DNA from: Ancylobacter sp. SL191
GTDB lineage: Bacteria > Pseudomonadota > Alphaproteobacteria > Rhizobiales > Xanthobacteraceae
Length of the DNA: 64,000 nt
Assembly (NCBI RefSeq): GCF_026625645.1
Contig: NZ_CP113056.1
Location: forward strand, 2,579,001 to 2,643,000
Reading direction: 5' to 3'
Of the stretch, positions 44,748-52,966 are shown in pieces. The notes below the pieces were generated by a model. It was given only the letters and a program-made list of their open reading frames with translations. It searched no databases and was not told where the DNA came from. Position 1 is the stretch's first letter; every line of letters begins with the position of its first letter. The position numbers and the translations under genes were made by a program.

Positions 44748-46061
44748 ATGCCGAGGCAGATGCACTTCATCGGGTTCTGCATTGCCGGGCCGAACTGGCA
44801 CCACAATGGGAGCTGGCGGCACGACGAAAGCGACGCGTTGGATGCGCTAGATCCCAAGCGCTACGAGAACATTGCCCGCATACTGGAAGAGGGCAAATTC
44901 GATGGCTTGTTCTTCGTCGACGTCCTGACGCTCTACGACAGCTTCGGCGGCAACTTCGCCGCCAATCTACGCCAGCCCGGCCAGATGTTCCTGCTGGAGC
45001 CGCTGCAACTTCTCGCCGCCATGGCGCGGGTGACCAAGCATCTCGGGCTCGCCGCCACCATGTCGACGGCGTTCTATCACCCTTTCCATATATCCCGCGC
45101 CTTCGCCACGCTCGATCACATCAGCGGCGGGCGCGCCGGGTGGAACGTCGTGACCTCCGCCAATGACCGCGAGGCCCAGAACTTCGGCATGGAAAAGCTG
45201 ATGGAGCGGGGCCTGCGCTACGATCACGCCGAGGAGGTGATCGAGGCCTGCCAGGCGCTTTGGCGCAGCTGGGACGAGGACGCTCTCATCCTCGATCGGC
45301 AGAATGCGCAATGGGCCGACCCGGACAAGGTCCACTATGTGAATTTCGAAGGCAGGTGGGTCAAGACGCGCGGCCCGTTGCAGACGCCGCGTTCGCCGCA
45401 GACCAGCCCGGTGCTGATGCAGGCCGGTTCCTCCGAGCGCGGGCGCGATTTCGCCGCGCGCTGGGGCGAGGTTCTGTTCACTCTCCAGCACGACAAGGCG
45501 GACATGCAGGCCTTCTATGCCGACATCAAGTCGCGCATGCAGCGCCACGGGCGGCCGCCGGAACACTGCGCCGTGCTGCCGGCCATCGATATCGTGGTGG
45601 GCGAGACCGAATCCATCGCGCAGGAACGGGCAGCGTATCTCAATTCACTGGTGAGCCCGGAACTCGGCGTGGCCGAGATCTCCAACCACGCGGGCGTCGA
45701 CCTCGCCGGATTTCCGCTCGACGAGCCGCTGAAGGACATGGAGATCACCCAGGGCTCACGCGGGGTGTTCGACGTCATCCTGCGCGGCACCCAGAGCAAG
45801 AACCTCACCCTGCGCGATGCCGGCCGGCACTACGCCATCAGCGAATTGACGCCGCAACTGGTGGGCACGCCGCAGATGATCGCCGACCGGATGCAGGATC
45901 TGTTCGAGTCAGAGGCGTGTGACGGCTTCGTCATCGTGCCCTCACTCACGCCGAGCGGCTACACCCAGTTCGTGAAGTCGGTGGTCCCGGAGCTCCAGCG
46001 CCGCGGCATCTACCGCAAGGACTATACCGGCCGCACCTTCCGCGAGAACCTCCGCAGCTAG
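44748..46061 (+). CDS. FMN-dependent monooxygenase, NtaA/SnaA/DszA group
   Basis: Luciferase-like flavin monooxygenase, 437 residues, started at the ATG at 44748 after GAGAGG. Group markers are FIGFCIAGPNWHHNGSWRH at the N-terminus, FFVDVLTLYDSFGG, DHISGGRAGWNVVTSAN and VLMQAGSSERGRDFAARW. Members use FMNH2 from a separate reductase to oxidise nitrilotriacetate, EDTA, pristinamycin or organosulfur compounds. No reductase gene is adjacent. It is the last chromosomal gene before the integrated element, whose left att repeat begins 45 bases after its stop. Confidence 0.92.
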   Translation: MPRQMHFIGFCIAGPNWHHNGSWRHDESDALDALDPKRYENIARILEEGKFDGLFFVDVLTLYDSFGGNFAANLRQPGQMFLLEPLQLLAAMARVTKHLGLAATMSTAFYHPFHISRAFATLDHISGGRAGWNVVTSANDREAQNFGMEKLMERGLRYDHAEEVIEACQALWRSWDEDALILDRQNAQWADPDKVHYVNFEGRWVKTRGPLQTPRSPQTSPVLMQAGSSERGRDFAARWGEVLFTLQHDKADMQAFYADIKSRMQRHGRPPEHCAVLPAIDIVVGETESIAQERAAYLNSLVSPELGVAEISNHAGVDLAGFPLDEPLKDMEITQGSRGVFDVILRGTQSKNLTLRDAGRHYAISELTPQLVGTPQMIADRMQDLFESEACDGFVIVPSLTPSGYTQFVKSVVPELQRRGIYRKDYTGRTFRENLRS

Positions 46062-46104
46062 GGCGAGCGGCGTCCGGGCGTCTGCCGAGTTAAAGCTGGA
46101 CATA

Positions 46105-46938
46105 GTGGTGGGCCCGGTAGGCCGCGCTGCTCTTAGCCTTGGCAACGCTTTAGGCCGATTTGGGACGACCGAGAAACCTAGCGTTTCCGGTAGCGATGCA
46201 ACCGAGCTTGTCCCACTTTCCCATGACTCCGCGCGGCTACTTTGCGACATTAAAGGGGCCTCTGCGGATCGCCTGGACGCCCTAGCCAAGGAACTATGGG
46301 TGCTCCATGGAGCGGGCGCCCTTTCGGATACCGAGGCGGAGGCTCTCTCTAGCCTTCTGGAGCAGCGGCGCGGGCGAAGGCCGGCGATGGTGGCCGCGCC
46401 GCGACGGCTGTCCATTCTGAAGCGGTTCGCTCCCCGGCGCCCCCAACGCTCGCCGGATCGCGAGGCGTCTCTGCGTCGCCGCCGGTGCCTGTCGCGTTCA
46501 TCTCCCATGCCTCCCCAGCTCGCCGCTGCCTTCACAGAGGGGCAGTGCGCGGTACTGGCGATCATCGGCGGAGAGGTGAAGCACCACGGTGTGTGTGACC
46601 TGTCCCTTGACGCCATGGCGGCACTGGCAGGGGTGTGCCGGACGACGGTGCGCAATGCTCTGGCCGAGGCGCGGCGGCTTGGGCTTGTGGCGGTGAATTC
46701 CCGGCCACGCCCTGGAGCGAAGAACCTCACCAACCTTGTCGAGATCACATCGGCCGAATGGCTGGCTTGGCTGAAGCGAGGCCCTACAGCGCATCGGCCG
46801 ACAGGGCGCAAAACGCCGACCATTGGCAAAAATTTGCGCCCCACGAGTAACACAGAGACATCCTCTGAACCTCCTTCGCGGTGTGATGGTAGAGCGTATA
46901 GGGATATCCAAGACGATGGGCGCCGTTCTAGCGTCTAA
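46105..46938 (+). CDS. Helix-turn-helix protein at the left end of the element
   Basis: 277 residues if the GTG at 46105, inside the attL repeat, is used; a later start such as 46388 is possible. The N-terminal part is helical (ADRLDALAKELWVLHGAGAL, SDTEAEALSSLLEQR), followed by an Arg-rich linker. A winged HTH reads CDLSLDAMAALAGVCRTTV and NALAEARRLGLVAVNSRPR. Proteins of this make-up are frequent in Hyphomicrobiales genomes and islands; the function is unknown, replication or regulation being possible. Because the frame begins in attL, its upstream context changes when the element excises. Confidence 0.65.
   Translation: MVGPVGRAALSLGNALGRFGTTEKPSVSGSDATELVPLSHDSARLLCDIKGASADRLDALAKELWVLHGAGALSDTEAEALSSLLEQRRGRRPAMVAAPRRLSILKRFAPRRPQRSPDREASLRRRRCLSRSSPMPPQLAAAFTEGQCAVLAIIGGEVKHHGVCDLSLDAMAALAGVCRTTVRNALAEARRLGLVAVNSRPRPGAKNLTNLVEITSAEWLAWLKRGPTAHRPTGRKTPTIGKNLRPTSNTETSSEPPSRCDGRAYRDIQDDGRRSSV
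46106..46121. other. attL, left attachment repeat
   Basis: TGGTGGGCCCGGTAGG, identical over 16 bases to the tRNA 3' end at 62916-62931 and diverging on both sides. It marks the left junction between chromosome and element. Confidence 0.88.
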
Positions 46939-46974
46939 CGCCTCGGCCTTCGATGAAGTGAGTGATAGGTGGCG

Positions 46975-46994
46975 TGAGACTAGTTGAGACTAGT
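46975..46994. repeat. Tandem decamer
   Basis: TGAGACTAGT occurs twice in direct tandem between the HTH protein and the next small gene. It could be an arm-type recombinase or regulator binding site; no other copy was noticed nearby. Confidence 0.5.
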
Positions 46995-47037
46995 AGGCGT
47001 CTATTCGAGCGAGCATAGCAGCTGCATCGTGGCGTCT

Positions 47038-47361
47038 ATGCTGCTTCGCGCCATCAACAGTGATGCCATTGCGCCGCCCGCTCTCTCCCATAACGAGCTG
47101 GCGCGTCTCGCTGTGTTCGGTGAACCCAGTGCCGACTGGGTGTTTGTCGAGGCCGACACGCTGGAGTGGCAGCAGTGGCGCCGCTTCTGCCTCAAGCACA
47201 TTGGCCGTGCGCCTGCCGCTGTCTTGGTGTTCGGCGCGCCGCCGGGCCGATCCTTCGCGCGCTATCGCGGTCGCAGCCTGCCGAGCTTTCGTCCGCCTGG
47301 TGCTGCCGCGATTGACCGGATGCGGATCGCGAGCGGCGAACGCGAGGAAATGGCGCAGTGA
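47038..47361 (+). CDS. Small protein of the element, unknown function
   Basis: 107 residues from the ATG at 47038; the frame is open from a TTG at 46984 and a GTG at 47029 is also possible. Contains LARLAVFGEPSADWVFVEA and EWQQWRRFCLKHIGRAPAAV and a basic C-terminal half. No signal peptide or membrane helix. Not recognised. Confidence 0.5.
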   Translation: MLLRAINSDAIAPPALSHNELARLAVFGEPSADWVFVEADTLEWQQWRRFCLKHIGRAPAAVLVFGAPPGRSFARYRGRSLPSFRPPGAAAIDRMRIASGEREEMAQ

Positions 47362-47482
47362 ACCCGGGGGTGGTTGCCAACTTTCCAAGCTTAGCCGGGA
47401 CCGGCGCTCCCCTATACGCGCGAGATAGAGGCGAAATAGGCTTTTTAATCAGTGGGTTAACTTAAGGAAAGGAACGGCTTCT

Positions 47483-48670
47483 GTGTCGTGGAGCATCCGC
47501 AACCTGATGGCAGGGCTGACGAAGAAGAGCCTCTCGGCACCCGATGCCGAGCTTCAGGCGGTCTTCGGCGCGCTGCCGTCCGGCTTGTCGGTGGGGATGG
47601 CGCAGGCGCTCACTGTCCCGGCGGTGCAGTCGGCCATCCGGCTGATTTCCGAAGCGGCGGCGTGCCTTGAACTGAAGGTGATGCGCCGCGTCGGCGACAC
47701 CCTGACTGACGCGCCCGACCACCCCGTAGCGAAGCTGCTGGGGAATCGCCCGAACGACTGGTGCGACACGTTCAGCTTGGTCCGCGACATGGTGGCGGCG
47801 GCGCTGATCACCGACAAGGGCGCGCTGGCGCTGGCGAACAAGGTCGACGGGCGCGTGATCGAGATCGTGCGCTATGACACGCCGCACTTCGTTGTCGACT
47901 ATTCCGGCGACGGTCGGCTCGAGCCGAGCTTCAAGATCAACAACGTTCCGGTGTCCGCCGACGACGTGGTGCATCTTCGCTCGCCGTTCTCCCGCTGCCC
48001 CCTGTCGCTTGCCGCCGATGCCATCGGGGTGGCGAAGTACATGGAGGGGCATGCCGGCCGGCTCTTCAAGGATGGAGCCCGTCCGTCCGGTGTCCTGTCG
48101 CTGAAGGATCGCACGTCGCCGGATGCGCTGAAGCGGATTCGTGAGGCCTGGCTGCTGGCCCATGGCGCCGGCAAGTCCGGTGGCACGGCCATCGTTGAGG
48201 GCGGCGCTGAGTATCAGCAGCTCACGCTCGCGTCGACCGATGCCCAATTCCTCGAGCTGCGCACGTTCCAAATCGTCGAGATCGCCCGCGCGTTCCGCGT
48301 CCCGCCCTCCATGATCTATGAGCTTGATCGCGCCACCTGGGCCAACTCCGAGCAGATGGGCAAGGAGTTCCTGACCTATTCGCTCGAGCCGTGGCTGCGC
48401 GCCCTTGAAGGCGCCTTGCGTCGGGCCCTGTTCTCGCCGGAGGATCGGCGCGAGTACGTCGTCCTGTTCGATCGTGACGATCTCACGCGCGCCAGCCTTA
48501 CCGAGCGCGCCACGGCCATTTCCAGCCTGATCTCCTCGCGTGTCCTGAACCCCAATGAGGGCCGGTCCTGGCTCGATCTGGCGCCGCGCGCCGGGGGCGA
48601 GGAATACGCCAATCCGAACACCGGCAGCAGCCAGCCCGGCGGCGCCAGCGCCGACAGTGGAGCGCCCTGA
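47483..48670 (+). CDS. Phage portal protein, HK97 family
   Basis: 395-residue portal through which DNA enters the head. It starts at a GTG (47483) after AAGGAAAGGA. Family features are VPAVQSAIRLISEAAACLEL, DHPVAKLLGNRPNDWCD, PLSLAADAIGVAKYMEGHA and the wing region FRVPPSMIYELDRATWANSE. Length is normal and the frame intact. Its TGA overlaps the protease ATG by one base. Confidence 0.93.
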   Translation: MSWSIRNLMAGLTKKSLSAPDAELQAVFGALPSGLSVGMAQALTVPAVQSAIRLISEAAACLELKVMRRVGDTLTDAPDHPVAKLLGNRPNDWCDTFSLVRDMVAAALITDKGALALANKVDGRVIEIVRYDTPHFVVDYSGDGRLEPSFKINNVPVSADDVVHLRSPFSRCPLSLAADAIGVAKYMEGHAGRLFKDGARPSGVLSLKDRTSPDALKRIREAWLLAHGAGKSGGTAIVEGGAEYQQLTLASTDAQFLELRTFQIVEIARAFRVPPSMIYELDRATWANSEQMGKEFLTYSLEPWLRALEGALRRALFSPEDRREYVVLFDRDDLTRASLTERATAISSLISSRVLNPNEGRSWLDLAPRAGGEEYANPNTGSSQPGGASADSGAP

Positions 48671-49173
48671 TGGAGCACGTCTTCGTCGAGACCAAGATCC
48701 TCGCCGATGAGGCCGGGGCGATTTCCGGCCTTGCGTGGAAGTTCGGCGCGCCGGATCGCGTCGGCGACATGATCGAGCCCGGTGCCTTCAAGGGTCTCAA
48801 GCTGCCGCTGCCGATGCTCTTCGGCCACAACATGAACGACCCGGTGGGTGTGTGGGAGCGCGCCGAGGAAAAGGCGGACGGGCTTCACGTCACGGGCCGT
48901 TTGCTGGTCGACGATCTTCCCCGTGCCCGTGAGGTGCGTGCGCTGGTCAAGGCTGGTGGCGTTGGCGGCCTGTCCATCGGGTTCGTGACCAAGAAGGCGG
49001 CGGTCCGCCCCGGTGGCGGGCGCTCGATCAAGGCGCTCGATCTTTACGAAGTCAGCCTCGTCACCCTGCCCATGCATCCCGGCGCGCGGATCACCGGCGC
49101 CAAGTCCGCGGCCTCGGCATTCGCCCTGGCCGAAACCCTTCGCCGCGCCAGCGCGGTCATCCGTGGAGCCTGA
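48670..49173 (+). CDS. HK97-family prohead protease
   Basis: 167-residue maturation protease (S78/U35 family) that trims the capsid scaffold. Catalytic histidine is in FGHNMNDPVGVWE and serine in GVGGLSIGFVTKK; LYEVSLVTLPMHPGARI is the conserved end of the fold. It overlaps the portal gene and directly precedes the capsid gene. Confidence 0.93.
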   Translation: MEHVFVETKILADEAGAISGLAWKFGAPDRVGDMIEPGAFKGLKLPLPMLFGHNMNDPVGVWERAEEKADGLHVTGRLLVDDLPRAREVRALVKAGGVGGLSIGFVTKKAAVRPGGGRSIKALDLYEVSLVTLPMHPGARITGAKSAASAFALAETLRRASAVIRGA

Positions 49174-49174
49174 G

Positions 49175-50479
49175 ATGAAATTCTACGTTCTGTTCTTTGG
49201 GCTGTCGCTCGCTGTTGCGGCTGCCCTGCTCGCCAATCCGCTGCACCAGCTCGTGCCCATGGCGTTCGAGGCGGTGACCGATCCCGGCCATGTGCTGGCG
49301 CTCAAGCATGTCGTCATCGCCAGCGCCGCGATGCTCGCGCCCGGCGCCCTGGAGTTCAAGGGCGATGATGATCCGGCCACCGTCGTCACGGCCGCTATCG
49401 TGGATCTGTCCAAGTCCGTCGATGAGCGCTTCAAGGCGCTGGAGTCGAAGTCCGCTGCGCCCGGCGACGCCGTCACCAAGCTCACCGAGCGTCTCGATAA
49501 GCTGGAAGCCAAGGGCAACCGCCCGGCCGGCTCCGGCGGTACGGAAGAGCCGAGCGTCGAACGCAAGGCTTTTGCGGCCTATCTGCGCCGCGGCAAGGAG
49601 GCCGGCCTGGATGAGCTGAAGGCCCTGACGGTCTCCAGCGATCCGCAGGGCGGCTTCCTGGCGCCGGCGGAGATGTCGACCGAGTTCGTCCGCGACCTGG
49701 TGGAGTTTTCGCCGGTCCGCTCCCTCACCACCGTGCGCACGACCTCGGCGCCTTCGGTGACTTACCCCCGGCGTACCGGCATCACGAACGCCAAGTGGAA
49801 GGGGGAGACGCAGACGCGAGAGGCCAGCGAGCCGAGCTTCGGCCAGGTGGAGATCCCCATCCGCGAGGTGACAACCTATGTGGACGTGAGCAATCAGCTT
49901 CTGGCCGACAGCGGCGGCACCGCCGAGGCGGAAGTCCGGCTCGCCCTCGCCGAGGACTTCGCCCAAAAGGAAGGGCTCGCCTTCGTGTCCGGCAACGGCG
50001 TGATTGAGCCGGAGGGCCTGCTCACGGCCGGCGGTATCGGCGAGACCGTCAACGGCCATGCGACCAACCTCTCGGCGGACGCGCTCGTCACCCTGATGTA
50101 CGCGCTGCCGGCGGCCTACCGCGCCCGTGGCTCCTGGCTGATGAATGGCGGCACGCTCGCCGTCATCCGCAAGCAGAAGGATGGCCAGGGCAACTATCTC
50201 TGGCAGCCGAGCTATCAGGCCGGTCAGCCCGAGATGATCCTCGGCCGCCCGGTGGTCGAAGCCGTCGACATGCCCGATGTCGCCTCCGGCGCCTTCCCGA
50301 TCCTGTTCGGTGATTTCGCCACCGCCTATCGCATCGTCGACCGGCAGGCGCTTTCGATCCTCGTTGACCCGTACACGCTCGCGACCAATGGCATGACGCG
50401 CATTCACGCGACCCGCCGCACCGGCGCGGGCGTGGTGCAGGCCAAGGCGCTCCGCAAGCTCAAGATGGCGGCCTCGTAA
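49175..50479 (+). CDS. HK97-fold major capsid protein with unusual hydrophobic N-terminus
   Basis: 434 residues from the ATG at 49175. Residues about 55-130 form the delta/scaffold domain with heptad-like helices (SVDERFKALESK, KLTERLDKLEAK). The mature shell protein follows from about SVERKAFAAYLRR, with TVSSDPQGGFLAPAEMSTEF, YPRRTGITNAKWKGET, DFAQKEGLAFVSGNG and YRIVDRQALSILVDPY. The first 45 residues (MKFYVLFFGLSLAVAAALLA and VVIASAAMLA) are hydrophobic, not usual for this family, and look like one or two membrane-type segments ahead of the scaffold. They would be removed with the scaffold domain. Confidence 0.9.
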   Translation: MKFYVLFFGLSLAVAAALLANPLHQLVPMAFEAVTDPGHVLALKHVVIASAAMLAPGALEFKGDDDPATVVTAAIVDLSKSVDERFKALESKSAAPGDAVTKLTERLDKLEAKGNRPAGSGGTEEPSVERKAFAAYLRRGKEAGLDELKALTVSSDPQGGFLAPAEMSTEFVRDLVEFSPVRSLTTVRTTSAPSVTYPRRTGITNAKWKGETQTREASEPSFGQVEIPIREVTTYVDVSNQLLADSGGTAEAEVRLALAEDFAQKEGLAFVSGNGVIEPEGLLTAGGIGETVNGHATNLSADALVTLMYALPAAYRARGSWLMNGGTLAVIRKQKDGQGNYLWQPSYQAGQPEMILGRPVVEAVDMPDVASGAFPILFGDFATAYRIVDRQALSILVDPYTLATNGMTRIHATRRTGAGVVQAKALRKLKMAAS

Positions 50480-50520
50480 GGCCGCCATTCCCCGTCACGA
50501 GAGACAGTGAGGATCCTGCA

Positions 50521-50952
50521 ATGCGGGACATCATCAGCAATATCGCGGTTGCCTCGGTGATCGCCCCGGCGTCCTACAACGCCGACAACACCCCGGCCGC
50601 CATCGACCTCAAGGGGTTCGATTCTGCCATGTTCGCCATCCATGTCGGCGCCGGTGGCATCACCTTCAGCGGCACGAACAAGATCGAGTTCAAGCTCACG
50701 CACTCCGACGATGACGTGACCTATTCCGCCGTCACTATCGACGATGTGCAGGGCATCGCCAGCGTCGGCGCGGGCGGCATCGTCAAGGCCCTCACGGCCG
50801 AGCACGCCACGCCCTCGGTCACTCGCGTCGGGTACGTCGGAAACAAGCGCTACACCAAGCTGCTCGCCGACTTTTCCGGCACGCACGGCACCGCGTCGCC
50901 GCTCTCGGCAACCGTCATCAAGGGCCACGCGCGCACGCGCCCGGTGGACTGA
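50521..50952 (+). CDS. Probable head-associated phage protein
   Basis: 143 residues, beta-rich composition (FAIHVGAGGITFSGTNKIEF, KLTHSDDDVTYSAVTIDDV). Position directly after the capsid gene and GERxxTKxxADF-like KRYTKLLADFSGTHG suggest a head decoration or minor structural protein, but I do not recognise the family with certainty. Intact frame, about 40 bases after the capsid gene. Confidence 0.7.
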   Translation: MRDIISNIAVASVIAPASYNADNTPAAIDLKGFDSAMFAIHVGAGGITFSGTNKIEFKLTHSDDDVTYSAVTIDDVQGIASVGAGGIVKALTAEHATPSVTRVGYVGNKRYTKLLADFSGTHGTASPLSATVIKGHARTRPVD

Positions 50953-51158
50953 CCCACTTCGGCGCCAAGACCTTGAGGGCATGTAGCGGCCTGCCCAACA
51001 ACGGAAACCCCGCCTCTCCGGCGCCGCCCTGCGAACGGGTTCATGGGAGGCAAGGCGGGGAAGGTCGCGAGCACCGGCCGCGCATGTCGGCGAAGGGCTC
51101 ACAAGGCGGGCGACGGCCGGCAAAGCGTCGCCCGCCACTTTTCACCGGGAGTTTTGAG

Positions 51159-51425
51159 ATGACCGATCTGTATGAGAGCCAGGCGGACAGCCGCGACCAC
51201 CTTGGGAAGTGCGGGCGCAATGTCACGCCCTCCGGCTCGGATGTCGATCTCGATCCTGTTCCGAAGGCGATCTTCGTCGCGACGGATCGCGTGCTGTCCT
51301 ATGTACCCGCGGACAACGCGGACGGGGCGGTTGTCACTATGACAGTGACCGCCGGATTTGCCGCCTATCATCGGCCTCGCCGTATCAAAGCCGCCACCAC
51401 CTGTGTTGTCTGGACGGTCGAATAA
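51159..51425 (+). CDS. Small phage structural protein, resembles spike-base family
   Basis: 88 residues from the ATG at 51159, preceded by GGGAG. NVTPSGSDVDLDPVPKAIFVAT and the strand-rich remainder resemble the small spike-base proteins found in gene transfer agents (RCAP_rcc01079 type), though by eye only. The 200-base gap before it contains a weak hairpin and no gene I can support. Confidence 0.55.
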   Translation: MTDLYESQADSRDHLGKCGRNVTPSGSDVDLDPVPKAIFVATDRVLSYVPADNADGAVVTMTVTAGFAAYHRPRRIKAATTCVVWTVE

Positions 51426-51427
51426 TC

Positions 51428-52249
51428 ATGCCGCAGCGAGCGCCTCGGATCTGCGGGTGTGGTCACAAGGTGGCTTCTGGGGTGCAATGCCCGTGCGAGC
51501 GCCGTCGTGCCGCAGCGCGTAAGGCGAGGGCGGATGCGCAGCGGCCGACTGCCCGTGAGCGTGGCTATGACAGCAAGTGGGACAAGGAACGTGGGGCCTA
51601 TCTCAGGGCCAACCCGACCTGCACACATCCCGGCTGCACGGTGCCCGCGACCGTCGTTGACCACATCATTCCGCACCGGGGCGACAGCAAACTGTTCTGG
51701 TCGCGCTCCAACTGGCAGGCCCTCTGCGTCACGCATCATAGCCGGAGCAAGCAGGCGGCTGAGAAGGGCGGCGGCGATGCGGCTTTGGCGAGGGCGCACC
51801 CGTTCCTGAAGCGGGCGCGCATTCCCGTCGTGATCGTCTGTGGCGCGCCGGGCTCCGGCAAGTCCACCTATGTCGACCAGCACAAGGGCCCGAATGATCT
51901 GGTCATCGATCTCGACGTGATCCGATCCCGCCTTGCGGGTTCGTCGCTTTACGGGGCGGGTCCGCAGTGGACGGCGCCAGCCCTCGATGAGCGCAACCGG
52001 ATTCTGCAGGGCCTCGCCGCCGACCATGTTCATGAGCGGGCTTGGTTCATCGTCTCTGCTCCCGAACGTGAAGAGCGCGACCTTTGGGTTCGCAAGCTCG
52101 GCACGGCCCGCGTCGTGTTGATGCCCACCCCGCTGGAAGAGTGCCTGAGACGGATTGCCGCCGATCCTGGCCGCGCCGGCCATGTGGACCGGATGCAGCA
52201 GGCGGCGCGGGACTGGTTCGCCAGATTCGAACGGGAGACACCGGCATGA
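51428..52249 (+). CDS. HNH endonuclease fused to a P-loop kinase-like domain
   Basis: 273 residues, ATG at 51428, overlapping nothing upstream. Residues 9-23 hold a cysteine cluster (CGCGHK, CPC). Residues about 65-113 are an HNH domain with zinc cysteines (CTHPGC) and VVDHIIPHRGDSKLFW, NWQALCVTHHSRK-like core. Residues about 133-273 are an AAA_33/zeta-like P-loop domain: Walker A VCGAPGSGKSTYVD, DLVIDLDVIRSRL and an arginine-rich end (LRRIAADPGRAGHVDR). HNH nucleases sit beside phage terminases and aid DNA packaging; a linked kinase could repair or mark DNA ends. Its stop overlaps the connector ATG. Confidence 0.88.
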   Translation: MPQRAPRICGCGHKVASGVQCPCERRRAAARKARADAQRPTARERGYDSKWDKERGAYLRANPTCTHPGCTVPATVVDHIIPHRGDSKLFWSRSNWQALCVTHHSRSKQAAEKGGGDAALARAHPFLKRARIPVVIVCGAPGSGKSTYVDQHKGPNDLVIDLDVIRSRLAGSSLYGAGPQWTAPALDERNRILQGLAADHVHERAWFIVSAPEREERDLWVRKLGTARVVLMPTPLEECLRRIAADPGRAGHVDRMQQAARDWFARFERETPA

Positions 52250-52545
52250 CCGATACTGCGGAGATCGTGAGCCTTGAGGATCTGAAGGCGCATGTCGTCG
52301 TCGAGTTCGATGATGACGATGTCTTGCTCACGGCCAAGCTCGAGGCCGCCCGATCCCATATCGAGGCGTATGTCGGACCGCTCGACGATTTCGAGGGTGG
52401 GGTGCCGGAAGACGTGAAAGAGGCCCTGCGCCAGCTCGCCAGCCACTTCTACACCCGGCGCGAGGCCGCTCAAGCCGAGGCGCTGGAGATCATCCCGTTC
52501 GGTGTCACAGAACTTATCGGGCCGTACCGGAAATGGGAGTTCTGA
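52246..52545 (+). CDS. Head-tail connector, gp6-like
   Basis: 99 residues. VSLEDLKAHVVVEFDDDDVL, LEAARSHIEAYVGP and ALRQLASHFYTRREAAQ are typical of the HK97 gp6/phage QLRG connector fold, which docks on the portal. It overlaps the HNH-kinase gene by four bases. Confidence 0.85.
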   Translation: MTDTAEIVSLEDLKAHVVVEFDDDDVLLTAKLEAARSHIEAYVGPLDDFEGGVPEDVKEALRQLASHFYTRREAAQAEALEIIPFGVTELIGPYRKWEF

Positions 52546-52550
52546 TCCCC

Positions 52551-52964
52551 ATGCGCGGCGCCAAGCCACACAGCATCGTTCCCGGATCTTCGCCCGTGCG
52601 CGGCGACCTCGATCCGCCCGATTGGCTGGGTGAGGACGCGCGCGCCGAATGGGACCGCGTGGCGCCGGTTCTGATCAATGAGCGGCGCACCCTCACCGTC
52701 GCCGACATCGCCAGCCTCGTGAACTACTGCGTTGCCGTCGGCCAGGCTGCCGAGGCCAGCCGGATCATCATGGCCGAGGGGATGACCTATGCCAGCAAAG
52801 GCGGGCCGAAGAAGCATCCGGCCGTGTCGATCCGTTCCGATGCGATGACGCAGGCGCGCCTGCTCGCTGGCGAGCTGGGGCTTACGCCCGTCTCCCGTTC
52901 CCGACCGGCCGCACGCGGCGCGGCGGATGACGGGCAAGACGACCTGTTCGGTATGGGTGACTGA
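52551..52964 (+). CDS. Terminase small subunit, P27 family
   Basis: DNA-recognition subunit of the packaging motor. I prefer the ATG at 52551 (MRGAKPHSI; the family starts MRGRKP), though the ATG at 52533 is in frame. PPDWLGEDARAEWDRVAPVL, ASLVNYCVAVGQAAEA and KKHPAVSIRSDAMTQARLLA match the family. 137 residues. It overlaps the end of the connector gene if the upstream start is used. Confidence 0.88.
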   Translation: MRGAKPHSIVPGSSPVRGDLDPPDWLGEDARAEWDRVAPVLINERRTLTVADIASLVNYCVAVGQAAEASRIIMAEGMTYASKGGPKKHPAVSIRSDAMTQARLLAGELGLTPVSRSRPAARGAADDGQDDLFGMGD

Positions 52965-52966
52965 CC

